NCBI GenBank assembly: GCA_963759235.1 | Contig: CAVWYO010000005.1 | Location: forward strand, 248,001 to 312,000 | Length of the DNA: 64,000 nucleotides | Origin: Bauldia sp963759235 | Lineage (GTDB): Bacteria; Pseudomonadota; Alphaproteobacteria; Rhizobiales; Kaistiaceae | Direction: 5' to 3' | Shown: positions 50,893 through 58,694 of the stretch, in pieces | Layout: the number at the start of each line of letters is the position of its first letter | Numbering within the stretch: position 1 is the stretch's first letter | Notes under the pieces: model-generated | The model's input: only the letters and a program-made list of their open reading frames with translations | Told to the model about the DNA's origin: nothing | Database searches by the model: none | Program-made: the position numbers and the translations under genes

Positions 50893-51354
50893 TCACCCCG
50901 CCGCCTTCGCCCGGCGGGCGAGTCGGTCCAGTTCGCCGAGGAACCGAGAGCGGTCGGCTTTGGTGAAGCCGCGGTTATAACCTTTGATCTCGCCGGTCTC
51001 GCGCAGGTGCCGCTTGAGGTCGCGCATCGCCACCGCCATGCCGATCAACTCGGGCGTGAACGGTCGTCCGTCGGGGCCGATCGCCTGGACCCCTTGATCG
51101 ATGCATCGCGCCGCCAGGCGGATGTCGGCGGTGACGACGATGTCGCCCGGCGCGCCATTGTCGGCGATCCAGTCGTCGGCCGCGTCAGGTGTTTTCGGTA
51201 CCACGACGTGGCGGACCATCGGATCGCGCGAGGGGCGGAGGCCGCCATTCGAGACGATGACGACGTGGAGGGCGTAGCGCTCGGCAACCCGGAGCGTCTC
51301 CGCCTTCACCGGGCAGGCGTCGCCGTCGATGAAGATCCGCCGGGAGTCGGTCAT
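50893..51354 (-). CDS. YaiI/YqxD family (DUF188) protein
   Basis: This 153-residue protein has the family signature RIFIDGDACPVKAETLRVAERY at the N-terminus, APGDIVVTADIRLAARCIDQG and GYNRGFTKADRSRFLGELDRL at the end. The fold is PIN-like with conserved acidic residues; function is not established. The start at 51354 (MTDSRRIF) aligns with the family; 51420 does not. Confidence 0.9.
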   Translation of the reverse strand: MTDSRRIFIDGDACPVKAETLRVAERYALHVVIVSNGGLRPSRDPMVRHVVVPKTPDAADDWIADNGAPGDIVVTADIRLAARCIDQGVQAIGPDGRPFTPELIGMAVAMRDLKRHLRETGEIKGYNRGFTKADRSRFLGELDRLARRAKAAG

Positions 51355-51812
51355 GATGTCCTTTGCGGGGTGATGCGACCCCCGGGATAGCATCAGGGCG
51401 AGGGCGGCGTCCAAGCGCAATGGTCGCCGGCGATCGGCCAGGACCCACCAGCCTCCTACGCCTCAGACCGACAGCCACAACAAGAAAAGTTATGCCCACT
51501 CGAGCGAACCGGCCGCATACTCCTCGCCATCCCCGCTCACCGAGGGGCGTCGTCCGGAGGCGTCTTGATGGCGGAGCGGGGGAGCGGTGCGCCTGCTCGC
51601 TCCGGTTCGCAAACCGGGCGGCCGGGCCGCTTCGACCGGGACCGTGGGGCACTATGACCCCGCTGCCGGCGCTTCCCGTTCGCCGCAGTCCGAAGAAGAC
51701 GGCGGACCGGACCGAAAGGGTCAAAGGGGGCGCGAAGGCTGAAGCTTGGCGTTGCTGCTCCTTCGGGCGGCGGCGCCGGGCGAAGCGCTCGGCGGACACG
51801 AAAAAACGCCGC

Positions 51813-51877
51813 GGCGGGCGCCTGGAAAGCGCCCCTTATGAGACTACCTCGGACTGGCGTTTTCCAAGGCGCCCGCC
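51813..51877. repeat. long inverted repeat, 21/22-bp arms
   Basis: GGCGGGCGCCTGGAAAGCGCC (51813-51833) pairs with 51856-51877 over its whole length with one bulge and one G:T-type mismatch, leaving a 22-base loop that contains CTTATGAGACTACCTCGG. On the minus strand a T6 tract (51801-51806) follows shortly after, as in a terminator. Confidence 0.7.
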
Positions 51878-51981
51878 ACCCCTCGGTTTGAGGGGAACGA
51901 GATAGAGCGAACGTCAAACCCCGGCTCGCATGCGAGCGCGGCAACGCAGGCGTGCGCACTCAACGATCCCAACTACGCGTC

Positions 51982-52001
51982 ATTCCGGCGAAAGCCGGAA
52001 T
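51982..52001. repeat. CATTCCGGC-GAAA-GCCGGAAT palindromic repeat
   Basis: A perfect 8-bp stem with a GAAA loop. This sequence (spurious peptide VIPAKAGI) is, from memory, one of the most widespread intergenic palindromes of proteobacteria. Confidence 0.8.
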
Positions 52002-52201
52002 CCATTGCGCGGAACGAGCCGCGGCAACGATGGGGGTTGTCGGTCGCAATTGAAGAAAATCGGCGACAAGCGTCCTCCAGCATCAATCGCGCATGCGTTT
52101 TCGTCCGCCGACACTGCATCCGCGCCGGATCGCGCATTCCTGTGGCAGGGGAGGCCCGCTCGGGCGTATGCTCCGCCACCCCACAGAGGAGGAACTCCAC
52201 C

Positions 52202-52552
52202 ATGTCTGCCCATCCCGTTCGTTCTGCAACCAGGCTCGCCGCAGCGTGTCTCGGACTTGCGGTGTTGGCGGCCCAGCCCGCGTGGTCGGCCTGCTTTGAG
52301 CAGATCGGCTGCACTGACAACCAGTACTTCTCGACGACGGCGTTGAAGAAACTGTCCTGCGATTCGTTGTGGACCGTGCGCAATACGATCTTCGACGAGA
52401 ACGGCTATTGCTTCCAGACGGCGAAAGCCAAGGCGATCTTCTCCAATGCCGGCTGCATGTACACAAGTTACGCGGGCATGCCGCTCAACAAATACGAGCG
52501 CGCCAACATCGAGAAAGTGCGCTCGGTGGAGCAGCAGAAGGGTTGCTACTGA
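52202..52552 (+). CDS. small exported protein, YARHG-like
   Basis: The 116-residue precursor has a signal peptide cleaved after about residue 29 (AAQPAWS-ACFE). The mature part contains LKKLSCDSLWTVRNTIFDENGYCFQT, similar to the YARHG motif of extracellular proteins, and four or more cysteines that could form disulphides. AGAGGAGGA precedes the ATG. Function unknown; a role in the envelope is inferred only from export. Confidence 0.72.
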   Translation: MSAHPVRSATRLAAACLGLAVLAAQPAWSACFEQIGCTDNQYFSTTALKKLSCDSLWTVRNTIFDENGYCFQTAKAKAIFSNAGCMYTSYAGMPLNKYERANIEKVRSVEQQKGCY

Positions 52553-52820
52553 GGCGCGGGATCGTCGATTGCCGCGGCGATGCGCCGAGGCTTGCCCTGT
52601 CGACCCGCAGCCTTCGGCCGCGGTAAACCCCGTGCCATATCCTGGGAAACCAATTCAAGGGAGGCCGGTATGGTGCTGACGCCGACAGGGGAACCGCTTT
52701 CGGCGTAGACATCGCTTCGACCATCCGAACCCGGACAACTCGGTGGGTTCGGCGTCAAGCGTTCCTTAGGCTTTGCCGGTTAGCTTGCCGCCGGAATCAC
52801 AGCCCGGGAGAACGGTTGCC

Positions 52821-53813
52821 ATGTCGGCCGCAGATGTGCTTGCCCGCGTGATGAAGACGCGCAAGGTGACGCTCGACGACGCGCACGAAGCGCGCCGGGC
52901 GGTCTATGGCGAAGACGGTGCCATCGACGCGTCGGAGATCGAGACGCTGTTCCGGATCGATGAGGCGGCGGACGACGCGGATCCGGCATGGTCGATGCTT
53001 CTCGTCGAGGCGGGCACCGATTTCGTCGTTCACCAGCAGCGGCCCGACGGCTATGTCGACGAGGCCAATGCGTCCTGGCTGATCGAGCGGATCGGCAAGG
53101 ACGGCAAGGTGAAGTCGGCGACCGAGCTCGAGCTTCTCGTCAAGGTGCTGGAGGAGGCGAAGACATCTCCGAAGAGCCTCGTCCAGTTCGCCCTGCGGCA
53201 GGTCCAGTGCGCCGTCGTCAACGGTGACGGCCCTCTCGCCGACGGCCGCCGTCTGACGCCCGGGCGGGTCGGCCGGCCAGAGGCCGACTTGGTGCGTCGT
53301 ATCCTTTACGCGTTCGGCGGCGATGAAGGCATCGCCATTACCCGCGAAGAGGCCGAGGTGCTGTTCGACATCAACGATGCCACCGCCGAGGCCGACAACG
53401 ATCCCGCCTGGACTGATCTTTTCGCCAAGGCGGTCGCCAACTGCATCATGGCGGCGTCCGGCTATACGGTGCCGACGCGCGAGGTGGCGCTCGCCCGCGA
53501 GGAATGGCTCGACGCACCGAGCGGCGGGGTCGGCAATTTCGTCGCGCGCATGACGGCCGGCGGATGGCGCGGCATTCTCGCCGCCTATCGCGCCCCGGAC
53601 GACGAGGAGGAGTGGGCCAGGCGCAATGCCATGCAACGCGCGGCGATCGCCGGTGCCGAGGTGGTCACCGAGGATGAAGCCAGTTGGCTCGCGGAGCGGA
53701 TCGATCGGGACGGCAAGCTCCACGACAACGAGAAGGCGCTGCTTCGCTTTATCGGCAACGAGGCCAGCGATATTCACCCGTCGTTGCTGCCGCTGATTGA
53801 AAAAGCGGCTTAG
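52821..53813 (+). CDS. uncharacterised protein with duplicated EF-hand-like acidic repeats
   Basis: The 330-residue product (MSAADVLARVMKTRKVTLDDAH...) is acidic and has no signal peptide. Two copies of a ~100-residue unit are visible: EDGAIDASEIETLFRIDEAADDADPAW... and DEGIAITREEAEVLFDINDATAEADNDPAW.... Each ends with a WLxERI-x-xDGK segment (ASWLIERIGKDGKVK, ASWLAERIDRDGKLHDNE). DRDGKLHDNEKALL resembles a calcium-binding EF-hand loop. No named family was recognised. The start at 52821 is chosen over 52773. Confidence 0.65.
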   Translation: MSAADVLARVMKTRKVTLDDAHEARRAVYGEDGAIDASEIETLFRIDEAADDADPAWSMLLVEAGTDFVVHQQRPDGYVDEANASWLIERIGKDGKVKSATELELLVKVLEEAKTSPKSLVQFALRQVQCAVVNGDGPLADGRRLTPGRVGRPEADLVRRILYAFGGDEGIAITREEAEVLFDINDATAEADNDPAWTDLFAKAVANCIMAASGYTVPTREVALAREEWLDAPSGGVGNFVARMTAGGWRGILAAYRAPDDEEEWARRNAMQRAAIAGAEVVTEDEASWLAERIDRDGKLHDNEKALLRFIGNEASDIHPSLLPLIEKAA

Positions 53814-54022
53814 CAGCAACTGTTCGGCAACAGGCCGGCCCCGGACCGATGTCTGCAAGACGGCAAAGTTTATTTGTCGTGCATAGCCGTTAGCCTCGCC
53901 CAACCCGGCCGAAGCGCCATCGCCGCGGCGTTGCCGGCGGCGGATGGCTGGCTTGCGTTGTGAAGAAGGCAGGCACGGTGCGTTTGTGCTACGTCGGTGC
54001 GGTTGCCAGCCCCTTCGGAACA

Positions 54023-55231
54023 ATGCACGCCTCAAAACGCCTGTCGATTTCGCTCCTCGTCGTCGCCGAGATGGCGGGAATGAGCCTGTGGTTCACGTCG
54101 GCCGCGGTGCTCCCCGATATGGCGCGCGAGGGCGCCATCACCCCGGAAAGGCAGGCGCTTCTGTCCAGCGCCGTGCAAGCCGGGTTTGTCTTCGGCGCCC
54201 TTGTGGTGTCGATCGGCGGCATCGCCGACCGCTTCGATCCGCGTCGGGTCTTTGCCGCGTCGGCGCTTCTCGCCGCGCTTGCCAACGCCTCGCTCTTGAT
54301 CGCGCCGCTCGGCGGGGACGCCGCCATCGCCGCCCGCTTCGCCACCGGGGCGCTGCTTGCCGGCGTCTATCCGGTCGGCCTGAAGATCGCCGTCGGCTGG
54401 GGGACTCGCGACCGCGGTCTTCTGGTCGGGCTGCTGGTCGGCGCGCTGACGCTCGGCAACGGCGTTCCGTATCTGGCGGCCTTTCTCGGCGGCGCTGAAT
54501 GGCGACCGACCATCGTGGCGATTTCGGTGCTTGCCGGGGCCGGCGGGCTGATCGTCCTTGTCGCGGGCCTCGGGCCCCATCACGCGAAAGCGCCTCGCTT
54601 CGAACCGGGAGCGATTCTGGTCGCTTGGTCGAACCGACGGATCCGCGCCGCCTATCTCGGTTATTTCGGCCATATGTGGGAGCTGTTCGCCATGTGGGCG
54701 TGGATCGGCGCGGCCTCGGCGATTTCCTATGCGACAACGCTCGGCACTCCCGCGGCAGAGAGCCTGGCTAAGCTCACCGCGTTCCTGGCGATCGCGCTCG
54801 GCGGGATCACTTGCGTCATCGCCGGCAGAATGGCGGACCGGATCGGCAAGGCGGAAGTCACCATCATTGCCATGGCGGTCAGCGGCAGCGCGGCAGTCGC
54901 GACCGCGCTGACCTTCGGTGGGCCGGTCTGGCTGACCTTCGCGCTGATCATGATCTGGGGAATCGCAGTCATTCCGGATTCGGCGCAGTTCTCGGCGCTG
55001 GTCGCCGACGCCTCACCGCCACACCTTGCCGGGAGCCTCATGACGTTCCAGACCGCGATCGGCTTCGCCTTGACGATCGCGACGGTTCAGGCGGCGCCCG
55101 TCCTGGCCAGTGAGTTCGGCTGGCCGGCGGTGCTTGCGGCCCTTGCCGCAGGCCCGGCGCTCGGCATCATCGCCATGCAGCCGCTCAAACGATCGCACTT
55201 GGCCGCCGAAATAAAAACGCCGGCGGAGTGA
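54023..55231 (+). CDS. MFS transporter
   Basis: The 402-residue membrane protein has 12 likely helices and MFS motifs (GGIADRFDPRRVFA after helix 2, GRMADRIGKAEV after helix 8). GMSLWFTSAAVLPDM at the start resembles a subgroup of YnfM/NarK-like carriers; the substrate is unknown. ATG 54023 is preferred to 53960, which adds non-homologous residues. Its TGA lies in the loop of the terminator hairpin. Confidence 0.85.
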   Translation: MHASKRLSISLLVVAEMAGMSLWFTSAAVLPDMAREGAITPERQALLSSAVQAGFVFGALVVSIGGIADRFDPRRVFAASALLAALANASLLIAPLGGDAAIAARFATGALLAGVYPVGLKIAVGWGTRDRGLLVGLLVGALTLGNGVPYLAAFLGGAEWRPTIVAISVLAGAGGLIVLVAGLGPHHAKAPRFEPGAILVAWSNRRIRAAYLGYFGHMWELFAMWAWIGAASAISYATTLGTPAAESLAKLTAFLAIALGGITCVIAGRMADRIGKAEVTIIAMAVSGSAAVATALTFGGPVWLTFALIMIWGIAVIPDSAQFSALVADASPPHLAGSLMTFQTAIGFALTIATVQAAPVLASEFGWPAVLAALAAGPALGIIAMQPLKRSHLAAEIKTPAE

Positions 55232-55245
55232 CCGCCGGCGCTTTT
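55213..55245 (+). terminator. terminator of the MFS gene (CGCCGGCGG hairpin)
   Basis: AAAAA, then CGCCGGCGG (55218-55226), loop AGTGA and CCGCCGGCG (55232-55240) followed by CTTTTT. It is bidirectional in form. The same stem recurs at 55601-55627 and 58640-58666. Confidence 0.85.
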
Positions 55246-55285
55246 TGAAACCCTGCCGGCAAGTGGACCGGCCGGCGGATCCAGG

Positions 55286-55471
55286 CTAGTGATGCTTGCG
55301 GTCGCCCTTGTTGTCCTTATGGTCCTTGTGGTCGCCCTTGTGGTCCTTGTGATCGGACTGCGAGGAATGCGACTTGTCCTTGGCGAAGGCTGCCGACGAG
55401 ACGAGAGTGGGGCCGGCGGTGGCCGCGGCGAAGGTCAGGGCTGCGGCGATGGCGATTGTGCGAAACAACAT
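55286..55471 (-). CDS. small exported His/Asp/Lys-repeat peptide
   Basis: This 61-residue precursor has a signal peptide of about 30 residues (ending SSAAFA). The mature 31 residues, KDKSHSSQSDHKDHKGDHKD..., are almost only H, D, K, G and N in a repeated HKD pattern, including eight histidines. Such a peptide is likely to be disordered and able to bind metal ions in the periplasm. GGAGAACGAAG precedes the ATG. Three tandem heptamers lie upstream (55549-55576), like those before the PepSY operon. No family was recognised. Confidence 0.65.
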   Translation of the reverse strand: MLFRTIAIAAALTFAAATAGPTLVSSAAFAKDKSHSSQSDHKDHKGDHKDHKDNKGDRKHH

Positions 55472-55548
55472 CTTCGTTCTCCATGGTTGGCGGCGTGTCG
55501 ATGATTTGCCGCTGAGGCCGACTATTAACGAAAGCCGCCCACACCAGC

Positions 55549-55576
55549 CTGACAGTCGCCGTCAGCGAACTGACAG
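55549..55576 (-). promoter_or_regulatory. tandem heptamers, candidate OmpR-type regulator site (peptide gene)
   Basis: On the plus strand CTGACAG (55549-55555), CCGTCAG (55559-55565) and CTGACAG (55570-55576) are spaced 10 and 11 bp, the helical spacing bound by OmpR/PhoB-family dimers. TTAATA on the minus strand (55523-55528) could be the -10. The gene starts at 55471. Confidence 0.55.
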
Positions 55577-55600
55577 TCCTGGGCACCCCTGCGAATGAAA

Positions 55601-55627
55601 AGCGCCGGCGGATGGACCGCCGGCGCT
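55601..55627 (-). terminator. terminator of the second His-rich peptide gene
   Basis: AGCGCCGGCGG (55601-55611) and CCGCCGGCGCT (55617-55627) form a perfect 11-bp stem with a 5-base loop. On the minus strand it is followed by TTTC, 26 bp after the stop codon of the gene at 55653. Confidence 0.8.
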
Positions 55628-55652
55628 CCGCGGACCGGGCGTGGGGGGCGGA

Positions 55653-55913
55653 TCAGGTGTGGCCCGGTCCGTCGTCGTGGCCTTTGCGTTGGTGGTGGTC
55701 GTGGTGCTTGCCGTGATCGTGGCCGGGCGAATCGTCGGCGCCCCGACGCGCAACGAGAATGGGGTCGCCGACGATGTCGCCCGGTGTGGCGGCGATCATC
55801 GATTCCTGTTTGAGCTGCAAGCCGTCCTCATCGCCGGAGGATGGGATCGAGGCGTAACTGGCGGTGGCCGCCACCAGAATCAAGCCGGCGGCAATACCGA
55901 TTGATCGGATCAT
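55653..55913 (-). CDS. small exported His-rich protein
   Basis: The precursor has 86 residues from ATG 55913, which has AAGGAG at proper distance; the ATG at 55919 lies too close to it. The signal peptide ends about ATASYA. The C-terminus ADDSPGHDHGKHHDHHQRKG... is rich in His and Asp, a likely metal-binding tail similar in composition to the neighbouring peptide. It is divergent from the PepSY-regulator-kinase operon and shares its intergenic heptamer site. Confidence 0.68.
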   Translation of the reverse strand: MIRSIGIAAGLILVAATASYASIPSSGDEDGLQLKQESMIAATPGDIVGDPILVARRGADDSPGHDHGKHHDHHQRKGHDDGPGHT

Positions 55914-55990
55914 TGTCATCTCCTTTCCGTGACCTGTGGGCGGTTCCTGCCACCCGATGCGCGGAGTTGCTCTTGTCGGCCCACCTCAGC

Positions 55991-56018
55991 CTGACGCCGG
56001 CTGTCAGCCAAATATCAG
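55991..56018 (+). promoter_or_regulatory. tandem heptamers, candidate OmpR-type regulator site (PepSY operon)
   Basis: CTGACGC (55991-55997), CTGTCAG (56001-56007) and ATATCAG (56012-56018) repeat with 10- and 11-bp spacing between the divergent genes at 55913 and 56058. TAGTCT (56029-56034) could be the -10. This matches the pattern before the other peptide gene and suggests control by the regulator encoded at 56520. Confidence 0.55.
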
Positions 56019-56057
56019 GGTGGTTCGCTAGTCTGATGGGTTGAAGAGAACCAAGAC

Positions 56058-56519
56058 ATGTCGCGCCGGATCCGGGTGTTGTCGCTTGCATTGGCTGTCG
56101 CGCTTTGCGCCTCGGCTGCGCTTCCTTTCGCGCCGTCGGCGCTGGCTAAGGATGGGGGCGGCGGGAGCGGTCACGGCGGCGGGAGTCATGGCGATGGCGG
56201 TGGCGACCACGGCGGGGGCGACCGCGGTGGTGGGGGCGTTGGACATGACAGTGGCGGCGGGGCCTATGGCGACGCATGGGACACCAGCGGCTCCAGCGAT
56301 GCGCGCCGCGCGGTCGACGGTGGCGCCGCCCTCTCGCTGAACAAGGTCTTGCCGACCGTTGGCCAGGCGGTTCCCGGCAGTGTGCTCGACGTCGATCTGC
56401 AGCGGCTGATCGGCGGTGGCTGGGTTTACAAGTTTCGGGTGTTAACGGCGGACGGAACGTACATGGAGGTCTTCGTGGACGCGATCCGCAATCGAGTTCT
56501 GCAGGTCAGGAGGCGTTGA
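56058..56519 (+). CDS. exported glycine/histidine-rich protein with PepSY-like domain
   Basis: The 153-residue protein has a signal peptide (about 1-30, ending PSALA). A low-complexity G/H/D region (GGGSGHGGGSHGDGGGDHGGG) follows, then a C-terminal PepSY-like domain (ALSLNKVLPTVGQAVPGSVLDVDL, WVYKFRVLTADGTYMEVFVDAIRNRVLQ). PepSY proteins are often placed next to sensor kinases and can modulate them from the periplasm. Its stop overlaps the start of the regulator gene (TGAATG, adjacent), forming one operon. Confidence 0.78.
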   Translation: MSRRIRVLSLALAVALCASAALPFAPSALAKDGGGGSGHGGGSHGDGGGDHGGGDRGGGGVGHDSGGGAYGDAWDTSGSSDARRAVDGGAALSLNKVLPTVGQAVPGSVLDVDLQRLIGGGWVYKFRVLTADGTYMEVFVDAIRNRVLQVRRR

Positions 56520-57176
56520 ATGCGCCTGTTGGTCGTCGAGGACGAAGTCGACATCGCCCAGGATATCGCCGATGCCTTTCGCGCGATCGGCTACGTGGTG
56601 GAGATCGCCGGTAATGGCGAGGACGCATGGTTCATGGGGAGCACCGAGGATTTCGACGCGATCATCCTTGATCTCAGCTTGCCGAAGCTGGACGGCCTGT
56701 CGGTGCTCCAGCGGCTGCGGGAGGAGGGCATTGCTTGTCCCATTCTCGTCCTCACGGCCCGCAACGCCTGGCTGCAGCGCGTCGAAGGAATCGATGCGGG
56801 CGCCGACGATTATCTGACCAAGCCCTTCCACATGGAGGAGGTGATCGCCCGGGTCGGAGCCCTGCTTCGCCGCGTCGGCCGCCACACCACCCCGATCCTC
56901 GAGGTCGGCAACCTGCACATCGACACCCGGCGCCTGCGGGTGCTGCGCGACGCACGTCCAATCGACTTGACGCCGCTTGAGTTCCGACTTCTGCGCTACC
57001 TGGCCCACAACCGGGGCCGGGTCGTCTCGCAGTTTGAGATCTCGGAGCACGTCTATCAAAGGAGCCGCGAACCCGACAGCAATGCGATCGAGGCGTTGAT
57101 TGCGCGACTTCGCCGCAAGATCGGCGGCGAGGTGATCTCGACGCGGCGGGGCCACGGCTACGTCATGGAGGCGTGA
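56520..57176 (+). CDS. OmpR-family response regulator (PhoP/FeuP-like)
   Basis: The 218-residue protein has a receiver domain with phosphoacceptor D51 (ILDLSLPKLDGL), acidic pair E8-D9 (VVEDEVD), conserved T (VLTARNA) and K (DDYLTKPFHMEE). The C-terminal winged helix ends RLRRKIGGEVISTRRGHGYVMEA. It is preceded directly by the PepSY gene and followed 1 bp later by the kinase. Tandem heptamers upstream of this operon and of a peptide gene are its likely targets. Confidence 0.93.
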   Translation: MRLLVVEDEVDIAQDIADAFRAIGYVVEIAGNGEDAWFMGSTEDFDAIILDLSLPKLDGLSVLQRLREEGIACPILVLTARNAWLQRVEGIDAGADDYLTKPFHMEEVIARVGALLRRVGRHTTPILEVGNLHIDTRRLRVLRDARPIDLTPLEFRLLRYLAHNRGRVVSQFEISEHVYQRSREPDSNAIEALIARLRRKIGGEVISTRRGHGYVMEA

Positions 57177-57177
57177 G

Positions 57178-58668
57178 ATGTCGACGAAGCGCCCGTCCAT
57201 CCGCGTTCGGCTGCTGACGGTCGCCCTGATTTCCATCGTCGCGACGCTGGCGGTAGCCGGCTTTTCTCTGGTCTCGGTGTTCGAGCGGCAGCTTCTGAAA
57301 CGGGTCGAACAGGAGCTCGACGTGCGCTGGACCGAGCTTGCCGCCTCGTTCGAACTGGACGCCAACGGAAATCCAACCTTGCTCCGCCCGCTGACCGATC
57401 CGCGCTATCACCGGCCCTATAGCGGTGCCTATTGGCAGATCGCGGAGGCGGATGGAACAGTCGTATTGACCTCTCGGTCGCTGTGGGATGACACCCTCAA
57501 ACTGAGCGATCGCTCCGGCACCGATCCCGACAGTGCGGCGTTCGAGACCCCGGGTCCGGGCGTTTCAACCCTCTATGTGATCAGCCGGCGGGTTTCCCCG
57601 GACGGAGAGCGGCGATTCGATCTGACGGTCGCGTTCGATCACGCGGAAGTCGATGCGCTACGGCAGGAATTCGAACGCGACGTACTGTGGATCCTCGGGG
57701 CGATCGCCTTTGTTCTTGCCCTGACCGCCTGGTTCCAACTCCGACACAGCCTCAATCCGCTGCGCTATCTCGACCGCGAATTGAAGGCGGTTCATGAAGG
57801 CCGGCAGTTGCGTCTCGGCTCCGGCTTCGCGCGCGAGGTCGAGCCGGTCGTCAGCGATCTCAACCGGCTGCTCGACCGACAGGAACAGCTTATTTGCAAG
57901 GCGCGCGACCGCGCCGGGGCGTTGGCTCACGGCCTGAAGACCCCGCTCACGATCATCGGTGCGGAAGTTCGGCGCCTGGAGCGGCAAAGGCTTGGCGAGT
58001 CGGCGTCCAAGATCGGCGGTCAGGTGGAGGCGATCCGCCGCCACGTCGACCGCGAGCTTGCCCGGGCGAGGACGGCGGGCGCGGCGGCGGCGGCCGGCAC
58101 CTACACAAACGTCGGAGAGACGGTCGACCGGCTGCTTCGGCTGATGCAATACCTGCCGCGCGGGGACGCAATCAGTTGGGAGGAGGAAATCCCCGAAGGG
58201 CTGTCGGTGCGGATCGATGCCGGCGATTTCGGTGAAGTGGTCGGCAACCTTCTCGACAATGCGCGGAAATGGGCCCGGTCGCGGGTGACGGTGCGGGCCG
58301 AGACGAGAGGGGGAGAAGCGGCCATCGTCGTCGAGGATGATGGACCTGGCTTTGATCCCGGCGATGCCAGCCCGCGCAAGGAAAAGGAGCGGAGCAAGCT
58401 CGCCGGAGAGGAATTGAGCGGCCTTGGGCTCGGCATCGTGCGGGATATCCTTTCCGAATACGACATCGAACTTCAGGTCGACCGGATTGACGGCGGTTGC
58501 CGCATTTCGTTTACGGCGCCGATCGGTCATTCCAGCAACGTTGTTGCCATCGATAGCTTCGCGGCGGAACGGGCAAGCGTCCACGCCGCGAAGCTCGCAG
58601 CCGCATCGAGCCGCGCGAGAAGCGTGTCGGCGAAAAGAAAGCGCCGGCGGATCGCCCGCCGGCGCTGA
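57178..58668 (+). CDS. sensor histidine kinase (PhoQ/FeuQ type)
   Basis: The 496-residue kinase has two membrane segments (about 13-35 and 165-182) enclosing a ~130-residue periplasmic sensor domain, then a HAMP-like region. The phosphoacceptor H251 lies in ALAHGLKTPLTII, the PhoQ/FeuQ form of the H-box. The ATPase domain has DNARKWARSRV (N box) and EDDGPGFDPGDA and GLGLGIVRDIL (G boxes). The last ~45 residues (Ala/Arg-rich, ending RKRRRIARRR) have no counterpart and run into a terminator hairpin, so the C-terminus may be altered by an unseen frameshift. Small periplasmic proteins next to it may modulate its sensor, as FeuN does for FeuQ in Sinorhizobium. Confidence 0.9.
   Translation: MSTKRPSIRVRLLTVALISIVATLAVAGFSLVSVFERQLLKRVEQELDVRWTELAASFELDANGNPTLLRPLTDPRYHRPYSGAYWQIAEADGTVVLTSRSLWDDTLKLSDRSGTDPDSAAFETPGPGVSTLYVISRRVSPDGERRFDLTVAFDHAEVDALRQEFERDVLWILGAIAFVLALTAWFQLRHSLNPLRYLDRELKAVHEGRQLRLGSGFAREVEPVVSDLNRLLDRQEQLICKARDRAGALAHGLKTPLTIIGAEVRRLERQRLGESASKIGGQVEAIRRHVDRELARARTAGAAAAAGTYTNVGETVDRLLRLMQYLPRGDAISWEEEIPEGLSVRIDAGDFGEVVGNLLDNARKWARSRVTVRAETRGGEAAIVVEDDGPGFDPGDASPRKEKERSKLAGEELSGLGLGIVRDILSEYDIELQVDRIDGGCRISFTAPIGHSSNVVAIDSFAAERASVHAAKLAAASSRARSVSAKRKRRRIARRR
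58640..58666 (+). terminator. terminator of the two-component operon, overlapping the kinase end
   Basis: AGCGCCGGCGG (58640-58650) and CCGCCGGCGCT (58656-58666) form an 11-bp perfect stem with a 5-base loop. It overlaps the last eight codons of the kinase and its stop. Weak T tail (TATTTG). Confidence 0.75.
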
Positions 58669-58694
58669 TATTTGAAACCTGTGTCGAGGAGCGT

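Larger units (their letters stand above)
51355..52201. other. 847-bp repeat-rich intergenic block
   Basis: No gene is supported; open frames on both strands look like shadows. The block contains a long hairpin (51813-51877), a minus-strand T6 tract next to a GC palindrome (51801-51816), and the ATTCCGGC-GAAA-GCCGGAAT repeat (51982-52001). It also has GC-rich stretches whose spurious translations recall intergenic repeats of other rhizobia. It may hold a small RNA on the minus strand (about 51990 to 51800), but this is speculative. Confidence 0.5.

Noticed and set aside
51585..51625. tRNA-like T-arm (GGTTCGCAAACC) in the intergenic block
   Set aside because: No acceptor stem, D-arm or anticodon arm of proper size could be drawn around it.
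51363..51959. Open frames on both strands (180 and 140 residues) in the intergenic block
   Set aside because: Arg/Pro-rich translations without ribosome binding sites, lying over hairpins and known-type repeats; treated as non-coding.
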